DNA from: Deefgea salmonis
GTDB taxonomy: Bacteria > Pseudomonadota > Gammaproteobacteria > Burkholderiales > Chitinibacteraceae
DNA length: 64,000 bases
Reading direction: 5' to 3'
NCBI RefSeq assembly: GCF_020531905.1
Contig: NZ_JAJAWG010000001.1
Location: forward strand, 186,001-250,000
Below, in pieces: positions 17,713 to 25,860 of the stretch (within the stretch, counting starts at the first letter, position 1; every line of letters starts with the position of its first letter). The translations under genes were made by a program, and so were the position numbers. Below the pieces are notes generated by a model. It was not told the DNA's origin and made no database searches. It was given only the letters and a program-made list of their open reading frames with translations.

Positions 17713-19097
17713 AATCTGCAAGTCCTGCGTGGCTGCAATTTTGGGAACGGCGCGCCATTCCTATTTTGCAAGAATCACGCAATCAACTCATGGGAATGAT
17801 CCGTCGCGCGGATTTGATCCGGCCGAGCGAGGTCGCTGAAATCGTCGCGCGTGATCCTTTGCTGACTGCGCAAGTGCTCCGGATGATGAATCAACGGCAA
17901 AAAAGCACGATGTCAGCGGATGTGGTAGCAATTGAAGCTGCGATTTTGCTGATTGGGGTAACGCCATTTTTAGACCGGTTTTCTCGCGCGCAAACGGTAG
18001 AGGCTGTGATGCTGCCCGCGCATCAGGCCGAATATGGTCAACTATTAAAACGGATTTTTGAAGCGCGTTTGGCGCGGCGTTTGGCGACGGTGTTTGCCAA
18101 TAAACGCTTTGATGCCAAACTCGGTGAAATTCAAGCTGCCGCTATATTAGCCAATTTATGCGAATCCCTAGCCTTGATTGCGCCGCATCTGGATGAACAA
18201 GCACCCGCGGCTTGTTTCGATGTGTTGTCTTTATTGCAGTTGTGGCAAATGCCGCCGCCGATTCTTGATTTGATCCGTGTTGACGCTGAACCGGCGACGC
18301 GCAGTGTGTTGCAGCATGCCGTAGTGCCGTTGTCTCGACAGCTCGAGCGCGGCTGGTGGCAAGATGAGATTCAGCAGCGTTTAGTCACCATCGCAGGGGT
18401 ATTAAATTTTTCTTTGGAACAAGTTTGGCATGTGCTAACAGCGCAGTTGCTGGCTTTTGCGCGCAAAGAGGGTAAAAGTCAGCAGTTATATTCGCCGGCT
18501 CGATATTTAGTGATGCTGCCAGGGGATTGGCCTGCGCCAGTAAATACGGCAAAAGCGGTGGTGAGTGCCGCCGCGCTGCCAAGCAAAGACATTCTGGCCG
18601 AAAGGATGCAAGCTTTGCATTTGGCCGCCGTGCAAGGCGTGCCGACCAATCAAGTGATGGCTTTGGCGGTACGGGCTTTGGCCGATGGCTTAGGCCTGCA
18701 GCGGATTGCATTTACTTTATTGATGGCCGCCGAGAACGCATTGCGCGCGCGCTATGTACAAGGGGTTGCGCCAACGGATCCTTTGCATACTTTGCGTATT
18801 GCTTTAGAAAAACAGCATGTTTTTACCAAATTATTACAAAAGCCGCAGAGCTTTTGGCTCAATGCAGATAATTACGCCCAGTTTGCGCCGCATTTGCCGT
18901 CTGAGTTGGTCGAGCAAATTGGCGCGAAAAGCTTTTGTGCGATGTCGATTTTTGTCGGTACGCAGCCGGTGGGTTTGATTTATGCCGATTCAGGTTTAGA
19001 GGGCACGGTGAATGAATTTCATTACACGCACTTTAAACAAATATGTATTTTAGCGAGCAAGGCCTTAGCGCATAATGCGCGCCGCTCTTCAGTGTGA
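17700..19097 (+). CDS. HDOD domain protein with C-terminal GAF-like domain
   Basis: The 465-residue protein starts with an HDOD domain (about 15-220). IPILQESRNQLMGMIRRADL, SEVAEIVARDPLLTAQVLRM and the position of a helix-rich core are typical. The HD metal-binding residues of true phosphohydrolases are not apparent, as usual for HDOD proteins. From about 300 a second domain resembles GAF or phytochrome-like sensors (AVRALADGLGLQRIAFTLLM, then CAMSIFVGTQPVGLIYADSG). Such proteins are usually signalling or regulatory factors. It overlaps the methyltransferase gene upstream and the RNA methyltransferase downstream, so translation is probably coupled. Role unknown. Confidence 0.8.
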   Translation: MANVKSASPAWLQFWERRAIPILQESRNQLMGMIRRADLIRPSEVAEIVARDPLLTAQVLRMMNQRQKSTMSADVVAIEAAILLIGVTPFLDRFSRAQTVEAVMLPAHQAEYGQLLKRIFEARLARRLATVFANKRFDAKLGEIQAAAILANLCESLALIAPHLDEQAPAACFDVLSLLQLWQMPPPILDLIRVDAEPATRSVLQHAVVPLSRQLERGWWQDEIQQRLVTIAGVLNFSLEQVWHVLTAQLLAFARKEGKSQQLYSPARYLVMLPGDWPAPVNTAKAVVSAAALPSKDILAERMQALHLAAVQGVPTNQVMALAVRALADGLGLQRIAFTLLMAAENALRARYVQGVAPTDPLHTLRIALEKQHVFTKLLQKPQSFWLNADNYAQFAPHLPSELVEQIGAKSFCAMSIFVGTQPVGLIYADSGLEGTVNEFHYTHFKQICILASKALAHNARRSSV

Positions 19098-19102
19098 AAC
19101 CA

Positions 19103-19879
19103 ATGGAAATTATTACTTCGTCGCAAAACAGTCATTTCAAGCACGCCTTAAAGCTCTCGCAAAATCGACGGGAGCGCAATAAAACCCAGCAAACACTTTT
19201 GGATGGCACTCATTTATTGGCCGCATGGCTCGATGCTGGGCATGTGGTTGAAAAAATTATTGTTTCTGAGTCAGGTTATCAGCGCGCAGAAGTGCAAAGC
19301 TTGTTGGCCCGCAGTGCGTGTAATGTGCTTTGTTTGGCCAATGCGCTATTTAGCCAACTGACCGAGCTGCCCAGCGCAACCGGAGTATTAACCTTGGTCG
19401 GCATCCCTAGCGCACCACAAGCGCAGTGTGCTGGTTTGGTGTTATTGCTGGATGGCGTACAAGACCCAGGTAATGTCGGGGCGATTTTACGTACTGCACA
19501 AGCTGCAGGTGTTGAGCAGGTATGGCTCTCTAGTGCCTGTGCTGATGTCTGGTCGCCAAAGGTACTCAGGGCGGGTATGGGGGCGCAATTGGCCTTGCCG
19601 ATGATTGAAAACGCCGATCTTTGCCAGCTTGCCAGCCAGTTTAAAGGCCCCATTGCCGCAACTTTGCTCGACGGCGCTATTGATTTGTATGACGCGCCAC
19701 TGCAAGGTGATTTGGCTTTGGTTTTAGGCTCGGAAGGGGCGGGCGTGACCGATGCGTTGGCCGATCTCGCTACGCTTAGAATTAAAATTCCGATGCAAGC
19801 GGGAATTGAATCGCTCAACGTTGGCCATGCAGCAGCGATTTGTTTGTATGAAATTAAACGGCAGAATCGAGCCAGCTAG
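19103..19879 (+). CDS. TrmH/SpoU-family RNA 2'-O-methyltransferase
   Basis: SPOUT-class enzyme that methylates ribose 2'-OH in rRNA or tRNA using SAM; the exact nucleotide cannot be read from sequence. A small N-terminal substrate-binding domain (SSQNSHFKHALKLSQNRRER) is followed by the knotted catalytic domain. The three family motifs are LLDGVQDPGNVGAILRTA (motif 1), LVLGSEGAGV (motif 2) and SLNVGHAAAICLYE (motif 3). I prefer the ATG at 19103 (258 residues) to the GTG at 19094, which overlaps the upstream stop. It differs from the RlmB ortholog at 56.4 kb and is closer to general SpoU-type proteins. Confidence 0.88.
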   Translation: MEIITSSQNSHFKHALKLSQNRRERNKTQQTLLDGTHLLAAWLDAGHVVEKIIVSESGYQRAEVQSLLARSACNVLCLANALFSQLTELPSATGVLTLVGIPSAPQAQCAGLVLLLDGVQDPGNVGAILRTAQAAGVEQVWLSSACADVWSPKVLRAGMGAQLALPMIENADLCQLASQFKGPIAATLLDGAIDLYDAPLQGDLALVLGSEGAGVTDALADLATLRIKIPMQAGIESLNVGHAAAICLYEIKRQNRAS

Positions 19880-19918
19880 ATCGCGCTGATCTAAACCTTG
19901 TTTGAATACCATGCGAAG

Positions 19919-19957
19919 CGGCGCTACATCGCGGATAACAATGTAGCGCCGTATTTA
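19919..19957. terminator. Bidirectional hairpin between convergent genes
   Basis: A perfect 11-bp inverted repeat, CGGCGCTACAT (19919-19929) with ATGTAGCGCCG (19941-19951), and an 11-nt loop. It lies between the RNA methyltransferase (+) and the chitinase (-). AT-rich sequence follows on the plus side; there is no long T-run. Confidence 0.6.
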
Positions 19958-19995
19958 AATCAGTGAAACCGTTGGTTTAACTGAAAAACGCTGGC

Positions 19996-21729
19996 TTATT
20001 TTTTAATTAGCCCTTGGTAAATGGTGTCGACCAATTCCGCCTCCGCGCTGTCTTGAGAAATTTCCCACGCCATAATGCCGCCGAGTTTTTTCTTTTTCAC
20101 GAAAGCTATTTTTTCTTTTAATAATTGCACGTCGTCATACACCCAAACGTCTTTACCATTCACTTTCCACACCGCACGCGTTTTTTCGTCTCGATGCACT
20201 GTGCCGGGCAAGGTTTTTAAGTAGGAGTAGGGGGCGGATCCTGCTTCGAGTGGCCCTTTGGCTTTGGCGATCGCCGGTTGATACAGGCCGTTGTTCTCTA
20301 AACTATTGACGGTCCAGCCATAGCCATAAAATGGCACGCCCAACACGATTTTGTTTGAGGGTACACCGCGGCTGAGGTATTCATCAACGGTACTATCCAC
20401 TGAAACGCGATCTTTTGCCCCGCCGATTAAGGTGGCATGGTGTCCGGTGGTGGCCGACCAAGGACCGGTAAAATCATACGTCATGAGGTTGATCCAGTTT
20501 AATGACGGAATGATTTTTTCTAGCTCGATTTTTTCTGATTTTGAGCTGGCCGCAGGCGTGGCAATGGTGAGTAGCAGACCGGGGCGAACGGCGTCGATTT
20601 GTTTACGGAACTCAGCGAGTAATGCCGTGTAGTTGGGGGTGTCTTCTTCGCGAACGATATTGCCATCGTTGCCCGCTGAGGCGGGGTATTCCCAATCGAT
20701 ATCAAAGCCATCAAATACCCCTGCGGCAAGGCCAGGTACCACTTTGCCGGTTTGATCTGGCACATTGCCTTTGATGTAGGCGTCAACGCAAGACTTCACA
20801 AACGCTTCGCGATTGGCCGGTAGCGCCGCATCTGAAAAATGTTTCGACCACGTCCAGCCGCCTAAGCTGATCACCACTTTTAAATTCGGGTATTTTTTCT
20901 TTAATTGCTTGAGCTGGTTCCAATGACCGTATAAGCCTTTGTCGCCTTGATCGGCTAAGCCATTGAGTGTTTTATCTGCCGCTAACGGTAACCAATAATC
21001 GTCACCGGCCGTGCCTTCGCCAGCTTGATCAACGCCGACCACACAGCGATTGTTTTTCACATTACCAAAGGCGTATTCAAGGACGGTGATTTTGCCGGCT
21101 GCGCCGCTGGTTTCAAGATTCTTGACGTTAAAATCGCTGCTGTGTTTACCCCAAGAGGTAAAATACATCACCGACTGTGGGCTGCTTGGCCCAGCAACGC
21201 CGCTAGTATTTGCTTTGACTGCGCTGCTAGCACTGGCTGCAGTATTGTCGGCATCAAGGCGAATGAGTTTGAGGTTGTCAATAAAGGCATCTTTGCCTTC
21301 ACCTTTGGCCGAATCCCATTGCTCCCACTTCAGATGGAAATCAAATTTAGCTTTAAATTCGATCTCATAATGCTCCCATGTTTTGCTGTCTTTCAGGCGA
21401 TTGGGAAAGCCATTGGCGGTGCTGGCAATCCATTGCTCTTTGCGACCGGGTTTGCCTTCATCCAAACCGAGCGTTGCGCCGCAATTGCTGCCGCACATCC
21501 CCAAATAATCAAAAACTATTTTGTATTGGCCGGCTGGAAACTGCTTACGGCTAAAAATATCGCCAATATTCACCGGCTGATTAAAGCGTGCGGCTTTGTT
21601 TTCGGCATTGAGGGGGTCAGGCTCAATTGAGGTGTATATTGGCGAGGTTTCTTCTCCGCCCAAGCCAATCCATTGGCTTAAATCTTGGTTGAATAGGTCT
21701 TCCATCACCGGCGTTTCGGCATGGGCCAA
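19996..21729 (-). CDS. GH18 chitinase with N-terminal accessory domain; secretion signal out of frame
   Basis: Endochitinase of glycoside hydrolase family 18, which cleaves chitin by substrate-assisted catalysis. The open frame from 21729 begins with a TTG inside the signal peptide, so this end marks only the continuous frame. About residues 8-160 form a beta-rich, carbohydrate-binding-like domain (ending KDAFIDNLKLIRLD). An Ala/Ser linker follows, then the TIM barrel from about 185 with SLGGW (288-292) and the catalytic DGFDIDWEYP (340-349, acid Glu347). MTYDFTGPW and the late MAWEISQD also fit. The natural ATG, at 21769 with a good ribosome binding site, is one base out of frame because of an A9 tract (separate entry). 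As read, secretion and probably translation would be impaired. Confidence 0.9.
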   Translation of the reverse strand: MAHAETPVMEDLFNQDLSQWIGLGGEETSPIYTSIEPDPLNAENKAARFNQPVNIGDIFSRKQFPAGQYKIVFDYLGMCGSNCGATLGLDEGKPGRKEQWIASTANGFPNRLKDSKTWEHYEIEFKAKFDFHLKWEQWDSAKGEGKDAFIDNLKLIRLDADNTAASASSAVKANTSGVAGPSSPQSVMYFTSWGKHSSDFNVKNLETSGAAGKITVLEYAFGNVKNNRCVVGVDQAGEGTAGDDYWLPLAADKTLNGLADQGDKGLYGHWNQLKQLKKKYPNLKVVISLGGWTWSKHFSDAALPANREAFVKSCVDAYIKGNVPDQTGKVVPGLAAGVFDGFDIDWEYPASAGNDGNIVREEDTPNYTALLAEFRKQIDAVRPGLLLTIATPAASSKSEKIELEKIIPSLNWINLMTYDFTGPWSATTGHHATLIGGAKDRVSVDSTVDEYLSRGVPSNKIVLGVPFYGYGWTVNSLENNGLYQPAIAKAKGPLEAGSAPYSYLKTLPGTVHRDEKTRAVWKVNGKDVWVYDDVQLLKEKIAFVKKKKLGGIMAWEISQDSAEAELVDTIYQGLIKK

Positions 21730-21785
21730 TGCGGACAGAAGCAGTAATGGTAATAGTTTTTTTTTGCATTATTTCCCCCTCAGTA
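21730..21785 (-). other. Chitinase start region: signal peptide frameshifted at an A9 tract
   Basis: On the minus strand a GAGGGGGA-type ribosome binding site precedes ATG at 21769-21767, then C and nine A residues (T9 on the plus strand, 21757-21765). With nine A the ATG frame gives MQKKTITIT and leaves the chitinase frame. With eight A it reads MQKKLLPLLLLSALAHA, an ideal signal peptide with an AHA cleavage site, and runs on into the chitinase. In the present frame the signal peptide codons are open but have no usable start: a stop lies directly before the Cys codon at 21768. This could be an assembly error, phase variation or transcriptional slippage. Confidence 0.8.
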
Positions 21786-21926
21786 AGGCAAAAAGCCAGC
21801 GCCTAGCTTACTGCAAAGGGCGAAACAGAGACCAATTTATATGCCGCAGTGTTTGATTTGTACCGACTCAAAATGAACTACAACGAGTACTGTTGTTTTG
21901 ACTGTTTGATTTAGCGGAGAAACATA

Positions 21927-22157
21927 ATGGATACCAATACACATACTTTGGCGGTGTTGTTTGCGCAATTGGGTTTGCCCACTGCGCCGCAAGAAATTGA
22001 GCAGTTTTTGGCTGCGCACCCATTGCCGCTGGGAGTACCCATCGCGCAAGCGGCGTTTTGGAGTGCCAGCCAAGCGGCTTTTTTGCGCGAGGCACTCGAG
22101 CAAGACGCGGAATGGGCTGAGTCGATTGATGCGCTGGCCAATTTACTAAGTCATTGA
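21927..22157 (+). CDS. DUF2789 family protein
   Basis: A 76-residue acidic protein that matches the DUF2789 pattern as I know it: a start with HTLAVLFAQLGLP, an ILE/ALA-rich helix, HPLPLGVPIAQAAFWSASQAAFLREAL, then a short acidic tail with AEWAESIDALANLL. It is probably a small helical bundle of unknown function. The ATG follows GCGGAGAAACATA with a good GGAG. It stands alone, divergent from the chitinase and convergent with the CinA-like gene. Confidence 0.8.
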   Translation: MDTNTHTLAVLFAQLGLPTAPQEIEQFLAAHPLPLGVPIAQAAFWSASQAAFLREALEQDAEWAESIDALANLLSH

Positions 22158-22239
22158 TTGAGCAATTGATTGAGTCGTCAATCACTTGCGCATTGAATCT
22201 CTCGCGTCTTGGCCGTTTAGCATGAGCGCCCGCGTGGGC

Positions 22240-22992
22240 TTATTGGCTGATCGGGGCTAAAAATACATAGCCCAGTTGACTCAGTTGCTGATGTAAAAAT
22301 TCAATCGCTGTTTGGCCATCGTGGGCATCACCTTGCACGCTAAACTCAATATGGGCTTGGCTGCAATGGTGGTTGCCAAAGCTAGGCAAGCTAGAAAAAG
22401 TCAGTTGCGGCCATTGCTCAACAACGGCTTGCATGATATCAATCAAATCGCCTTCTTTAGCGTCGAGCACGGTCAAGCTGCGGCGCGTGGGCATGGTGCC
22501 TGCGGTGTAGTACTGATCGAGCAGCCATTCCACCATCGGCCAAGCCATCGTCGGAAAACCGGGCAGTAAATAATGCTGGGCAATCGCTGCGCCCGCCACT
22601 TGGTTGACGGGATTGGGAATGAGGGTTGCGCCTTCTGGGAACAGCGCCATTTTAATTCGATGCGGATACGCATCGACCCCAAAGCGTTGTTCAATCAGTG
22701 CCGCCGCTTGCGGTTGCAGTTGTAATGGCACGTTCAGCGCGCTGGCCAATGCCGCGCGCGTATGATCGTCGGGCGTAGCGCCGATGCCGCCGCAGCTAAT
22801 CACATGGCGCTGTTCGGCCAAGGTGCGTTGAAAGTGGGCGATCAACGTCGCCGGATCATCCGGCAAATAATGCACGCTACTTAAGGTGTGACCGCGCGCC
22901 TGCAGCCGCTGCAAAATCGCCGCAAAGTGTTGATCGACTCGCCGACCGCTTAAAATCTCATCACCAATAATCAATACAGTAAATTGCGCCAT
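22240..22992 (-). CDS. CinA-like molybdopterin-binding domain protein
   Basis: A MoaB/Mog-fold protein similar to the N-terminal half of CinA. Visible motifs are VLIIGDEILSGRRVDQH near the start, SVHYLPDDPATL, VISCGGIGATPDDHTRAAL and, later, NPVNQVAGAAIAQHYLLPGFP. The C-terminal nicotinamide-nucleotide deamidase domain of CinA is absent, so the 250-residue protein is a stand-alone domain of the competence/damage-inducible type. Its substrate is unknown. The ATG at 22992 is chosen because the conserved domain starts there; the frame opens up to 23070 but without homology. It lies downstream of the YbjD-like gene, separated by a 49-nt hairpin element. Confidence 0.85.
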   Translation of the reverse strand: MAQFTVLIIGDEILSGRRVDQHFAAILQRLQARGHTLSSVHYLPDDPATLIAHFQRTLAEQRHVISCGGIGATPDDHTRAALASALNVPLQLQPQAAALIEQRFGVDAYPHRIKMALFPEGATLIPNPVNQVAGAAIAQHYLLPGFPTMAWPMVEWLLDQYYTAGTMPTRRSLTVLDAKEGDLIDIMQAVVEQWPQLTFSSLPSFGNHHCSQAHIEFSVQGDAHDGQTAIEFLHQQLSQLGYVFLAPISQ

Positions 22993-23021
22993 TGTGTCGT
23001 ATCCATAAATAGTTGTCTGAT

Positions 23022-23070
23022 GGGTATGTCCATGTGGCTTTTGTATTGTGTGCGCTGCATGGATATACAT
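23022..23070. repeat. 49-nt palindromic element (GGGTAT family, copy D)
   Basis: Starts GGGTATGTCCATG and ends CATGGATATACAT. Positions paired about the centre agree at almost every site from 3 to 17 with G-T wobbles. It lies 5 nt after the stop of the YbjD-like gene (minus strand) and before the CinA-like gene. No T-run follows on either strand, so it is not a typical terminator. Confidence 0.55.
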
Positions 23071-23075
23071 TGCGA

Positions 23076-24755
23076 TTAACTGCTTTCTTCGCTTAAAGTT
23101 TGTAGGATTTGAAACATGCTTTGAAAAGCAGCCGGTATGGCTTGGCGGCCTTGGATCTCAGCGGCTTCGGCGATTTCGAGCGCCATACCCGGCTTTGAGT
23201 GATGGCGCAGCGCGCGGCTGATGGTGTCTTCGTCGCTGAGTGGCGGTTGCTGAGCCAGTGCGGCGCGATAATAGTGATTCATTTCGCCGCGCGGTGCGGC
23301 GGCTTGGCGATAGGTGTCGGCAAAGCCGTTATCCCACAAAAAATGCTCAATATCGCGGCAATCGAGCATGGTGATGTGCTGATCTTCTGGGCGACTCCCC
23401 AGCAGACTGCGGGCGCGTTTTTGGTATTTGATGCCGGCGTCGTCGCCGTCGCAAATCACATGCCAATGAATCCCCAAATGGTCGGCAAATTTAATTAACG
23501 GCGCTAAGCCCGCTTGGGCAAATTCAACGCAGCGGATGCCTTCGAGGGGAAAATTCACGCCGCAAATTCGCGCCAGTTCAGGTAGCAGCCAAAACTCGGT
23601 TTCCCCTTCAACTAACAGCCAAACTCGGGCAAACATGCTGCTGGCGCGATTGCTGCGAATATGAAAAGCGACTTTTCTCGCGTCGGACAGCGATAGCGCC
23701 TGATCGGCCAATTGATAGACGTGAACGTGGTTGCTGCGCCGTACTAAGCGGCGCAGTGCGTGCAGGGCAAAGCTGCCAAGTAAGTCGCCATTGTTGGTGG
23801 TGATGATTTTTTGTAAGGTGAGTTGTTCGATTAAACCCCAAATCATCGCCAATTGAATCGGGTGCAAATGGGTTTCGGGGTCTTCCATCACCAAAATCGG
23901 CTCGGCGTCAGCATGCAGCGGGTTTTCTCCGCGCGCGGCCAATAGTGCGCCGAGCAAAATCAGCAAGGTAACGCGGCGCGAGCTCGAGCCGGAACGATTG
24001 GCGATTTCAATTAAAGTGTCGTCGTCACGAAAATTAAGCGGCGCGGCGGCAATTTGTTCGGCCAGCCGTTGTGGCGGCTCTTTGCCTTGCAATAACTGCG
24101 CTTGTTCGTGAAATAACGCTTGCATTGCGGCCAAGCCAGCGGACAACTCTTGTGGGTGTAGTTGATGCGGCAGCGTTAAAATTCGCTCAAATACCGCCCG
24201 CACTGCGGCGCTGGCCGGTAACAGCGGGTCGTCATCGTGCGCTTGGCTGGCTAAGCGCGGATGCGTTAGCCAATCAGTGAGTTGCATATCGCGAAAACGG
24301 AGTACAGGATGCAACTCAATGATCTCAGTGGCGAGCGCGTCGCTATTGGGGTGCTCAATCTCGTTGCCATCGGCAGCCATAAAGCTGCGTCGTGCGCGAA
24401 TCTCGGTGTGGCCAAAGCGCTCAGCCGCAAAGCGCAGCGCCAAGGTGGGTTTGCCGTTGGCATCCAGCCATGACAGTGCTTGCCACTGCTCGGGCATCGT
24501 GTGGGCTTGAAAAAACAAGGTAATATGCAGCCGCCGCGCAATGCTGGCGCGTGAATTGGCGATGCGATGAAAATCATCGTGGGTAAATAAAGTCGCAATC
24601 GGGGCGGGACTAGAGAGGCAACGACACAGGGCGCTAATCAGACTGGTTTTCCCCCAGTTGTTTTCACCAAACAGCGCGGTGGCACTGGCATTGAGCGCTA
24701 AATCAATTTGGCTAATACCGCGAAAATTGGTGATTTGAAGCCGAGCCAGTTGCAT
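23076..24755 (-). CDS. ybjD: OLD-family ATPase with TOPRIM domain, YbjD-like
   Basis: Predicted ATP-dependent nuclease of the OLD class. The 559 residues resemble E. coli YbjD (DUF2813) along their length. An ABC-type ATPase half has Walker A at residues 30-38 (GENNWGKTS), the signature-like region around SSSRRVTLLILLGALLA, and Walker B-like ILVMEDPETHLHPIQ. A C-terminal TOPRIM domain starts with WLLVEGETEFWLLPELA and continues with EFAQAGLAPLIKFAD and VICDGDDAG, the metal-binding acids. OLD proteins are linked to DNA repair and, in some contexts, phage defence; YbjD itself is poorly characterised. No toxin- or UvrD-like partner is adjacent, so a defence role is not supported here. Confidence 0.88.
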   Translation of the reverse strand: MQLARLQITNFRGISQIDLALNASATALFGENNWGKTSLISALCRCLSSPAPIATLFTHDDFHRIANSRASIARRLHITLFFQAHTMPEQWQALSWLDANGKPTLALRFAAERFGHTEIRARRSFMAADGNEIEHPNSDALATEIIELHPVLRFRDMQLTDWLTHPRLASQAHDDDPLLPASAAVRAVFERILTLPHQLHPQELSAGLAAMQALFHEQAQLLQGKEPPQRLAEQIAAAPLNFRDDDTLIEIANRSGSSSRRVTLLILLGALLAARGENPLHADAEPILVMEDPETHLHPIQLAMIWGLIEQLTLQKIITTNNGDLLGSFALHALRRLVRRSNHVHVYQLADQALSLSDARKVAFHIRSNRASSMFARVWLLVEGETEFWLLPELARICGVNFPLEGIRCVEFAQAGLAPLIKFADHLGIHWHVICDGDDAGIKYQKRARSLLGSRPEDQHITMLDCRDIEHFLWDNGFADTYRQAAAPRGEMNHYYRAALAQQPPLSDEDTISRALRHHSKPGMALEIAEAAEIQGRQAIPAAFQSMFQILQTLSEESS

Positions 24756-24836
24756 TGTCGATTACCGAGTCAAGAAAGGGCGTCACGTTGATGACTGCGA
24801 TCATAACATGCACTTGTCAATGTTCGTCAGCTTGCA

Positions 24837-25745
24837 TCAAGTGGCGTGTGTTGCTGCCTCTTGTTCTTGGTCAAACCATTGGTGGCACGCCAAACGTAAG
24901 CGCTCCGCGCCAGCGGTGAGTTGTTTTTCGGCGTGCCACACAATAAAAAATCGCCGCTCCAAAGCATGGTTTTTTAAGTGAATGGTGGCGAAAGTGCCTG
25001 TCGCCAATTCGCGCGTGATCGCCCGGCGCGAGCCGCAACTAATGCCCATATTCAGTCGTATTGCTTCTCGAATCGCTTCGCCACTGCCTAATTCAAGCAC
25101 CACATTGATCGCCCCCAGATGCGGCAACAGCATGGTTTCTAAGCTTTGCCGAACGCCAGAGCCGGACTCGCGCAAAATCCACGCGCATTGCGCGAGTTCA
25201 GTTGGGCTGGGGGTCGTTCCCGCCAAGGGATGATCAGGATGGCAAAAAATAACCATTTCGTCTTTAAGCCAGAGCTCACACATTAAATTACTGTGGGTCA
25301 GTGGCGCTTCGATCAGGCCAATATCGGCTTTGCAATCGAGCAGCATTTTCATCACTGCGGGTGAATTGCCGATTTCAACTTCGTAGCGGGTATTGGCCAC
25401 TTGCATTAAAGGCGCGAGCAGCGCCGGTAGCACATAGTTGCCGATGGTGAGACTGGCGGCGATTTTAAGTCGACTTGGCGCGCCTTGCTGGTAAACGGTT
25501 TCTAAATCGGTGGCTTGTTGCAACATATTGAGTGCACGCGGCAATAAATAGCGACCGTGCTCATTAAGCGTGACTCGGCGGCCAATGCGATCAAACAAAG
25601 TCACGCCTAAACGGCGCTCTAATTCGCCAATCGCGCCACTCATTGCCGATTGCGACAATCCCAATGCCGCGCCCGCTGCGGTAACTTGCCCCGCTTGGCT
25701 GATGGCGACAAACACTTCGAGTTCTCTCAGGGTGATTTTTAGCAT
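24837..25745 (-). CDS. LysR-family transcriptional regulator, YeiE-like
   Basis: A 302-residue LysR-type regulator. The N-terminal winged helix (about 1-62) reads LRELEVFVAISQAGQVTAAG, LSQSAMSGAIGELERRLG and LFDRIGRRVTLNEHGR. The effector domain contains IGNYVLPALLAPL, DIGLIEAPL and WILRESGSGVR, all close to YeiE and related regulators that are coded next to YeiH-type transporters. It is divergent from just such a transporter, so it probably controls that gene and itself from the shared 115-nt gap, where a palindrome with a T-N11-A LysR box lies. The inducer is unknown. Confidence 0.9.
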   Translation of the reverse strand: MLKITLRELEVFVAISQAGQVTAAGAALGLSQSAMSGAIGELERRLGVTLFDRIGRRVTLNEHGRYLLPRALNMLQQATDLETVYQQGAPSRLKIAASLTIGNYVLPALLAPLMQVANTRYEVEIGNSPAVMKMLLDCKADIGLIEAPLTHSNLMCELWLKDEMVIFCHPDHPLAGTTPSPTELAQCAWILRESGSGVRQSLETMLLPHLGAINVVLELGSGEAIREAIRLNMGISCGSRRAITRELATGTFATIHLKNHALERRFFIVWHAEKQLTAGAERLRLACHQWFDQEQEAATHAT

Positions 25746-25757
25746 AATCTTTTCTAT

Positions 25758-25798
25758 ATCGGTTTTTCCGATGATTATAGCCTGAAAAACTGGTTTTT
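25758..25798. promoter_or_regulatory. Candidate LysR-regulator operators
   Basis: The palindrome ATCGG-TTTTT-CCGAT (25758-25772) fits the T-N11-A LysR box exactly (T25759, A25771). A second perfect palindrome, AAAAAC-TG-GTTTTT, lies at 25785-25798, 26 bp on centre-to-centre spacing. Both are in the gap between the LysR gene and the transporter it faces, the usual place for a recognition and an activation site. Confidence 0.55.
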
Positions 25799-25860
25799 AA
25801 TGATGAAAGGGCAGGGGTAAAGTGGTGTTGTATTCAAATAAAAACACTACTGGATCTCAT

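Noticed and set aside
21025-21630. 201-residue frame opposite the chitinase
   Set aside because: Antisense to the GH18 coding region; no start signal or recognisable domain.
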